From UBA7672 sp035995285 (GTDB lineage: Bacteria > Pseudomonadota > Alphaproteobacteria > Caulobacterales > Hyphomonadaceae), in the NCBI GenBank assembly GCA_035995285.1, contig DASYKO010000602.1:1-5437 (forward strand): DNA of 5,437 bases. The letters are read 5' to 3'. The position numbers and the translations under genes are program-made. Positions 4,378-5,437 of this stretch are shown one piece after another (the first letter of the stretch is position 1; each line of letters starts with the position of its first letter). The notes under the pieces are model-generated. The model had not been told where the DNA came from and did not search any database. It saw nothing but the letters and a program-made list of their open reading frames with translations.

Positions 4378-5437
<1,060 letters not shown>

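Overview
The window looks like a chromosomal segment of a high-GC alphaproteobacterium, most likely Bradyrhizobium or a close relative in the Nitrobacteraceae. This rests on strongly G/C-ending codons, the protein families present, and several families of short palindromic repeats (GTAGGGTGGGCAAAG, CGTCGTCCCGG, CTCATCCTGAGGAGC, ATGGCCGGG types) that I recognise from those genomes. Species cannot be fixed from the sequence alone.

Layout. At 2-301 (+) lies the 3' end of a glycine-rich, probably envelope-associated protein. It converges on a metaxin/Fax-like glutathione S-transferase homologue at 397-1089 (-), and a double-hairpin repeat (310-400) fills the gap and supplies the GST stop codon. 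A 406-base gene-free stretch (1090-1495) holds a second repeat family, a fragment of a third, and the leader of the next gene. Two small exported proteins follow on the + strand: a DUF2380/DUF3280-like protein (1496-1993) and a lipocalin-like protein (2236-2745). They are separated by a second copy of the first repeat and a REP hairpin. A 168-bp palindromic repeat (2821-2988) then runs into the 3' end of a Mug-type uracil/mismatch DNA glycosylase gene (2939-3490, -). Divergent from it is a DUF6429-type small protein (3597-3821, +), then a degenerate hairpin repeat and a small, AT-richer orphan gene (3888-4163, +) whose codon use differs from its neighbours. After a probable rho-independent terminator and another REP hairpin comes the 3' part of thiC (4378 to the window edge, -), the thiamine pyrimidine synthase.

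How the parts relate. The genes do not form an obvious pathway or operon: this is ordinary chromosome with single-gene units separated by repeats. ThiC is housekeeping metabolism, Mug is DNA repair, and the two exported proteins are probably periplasmic. I see no phage, transposase, CRISPR, toxin-antitoxin or defence system. The most notable points are the density and common architecture of the palindromic repeats, including places where they supply the 3' end of a gene; the shared leader and signal-peptide region of the two neighbouring exported-protein genes, whose mature parts look unrelated; and the foreign-looking orphan at 3888-4163.
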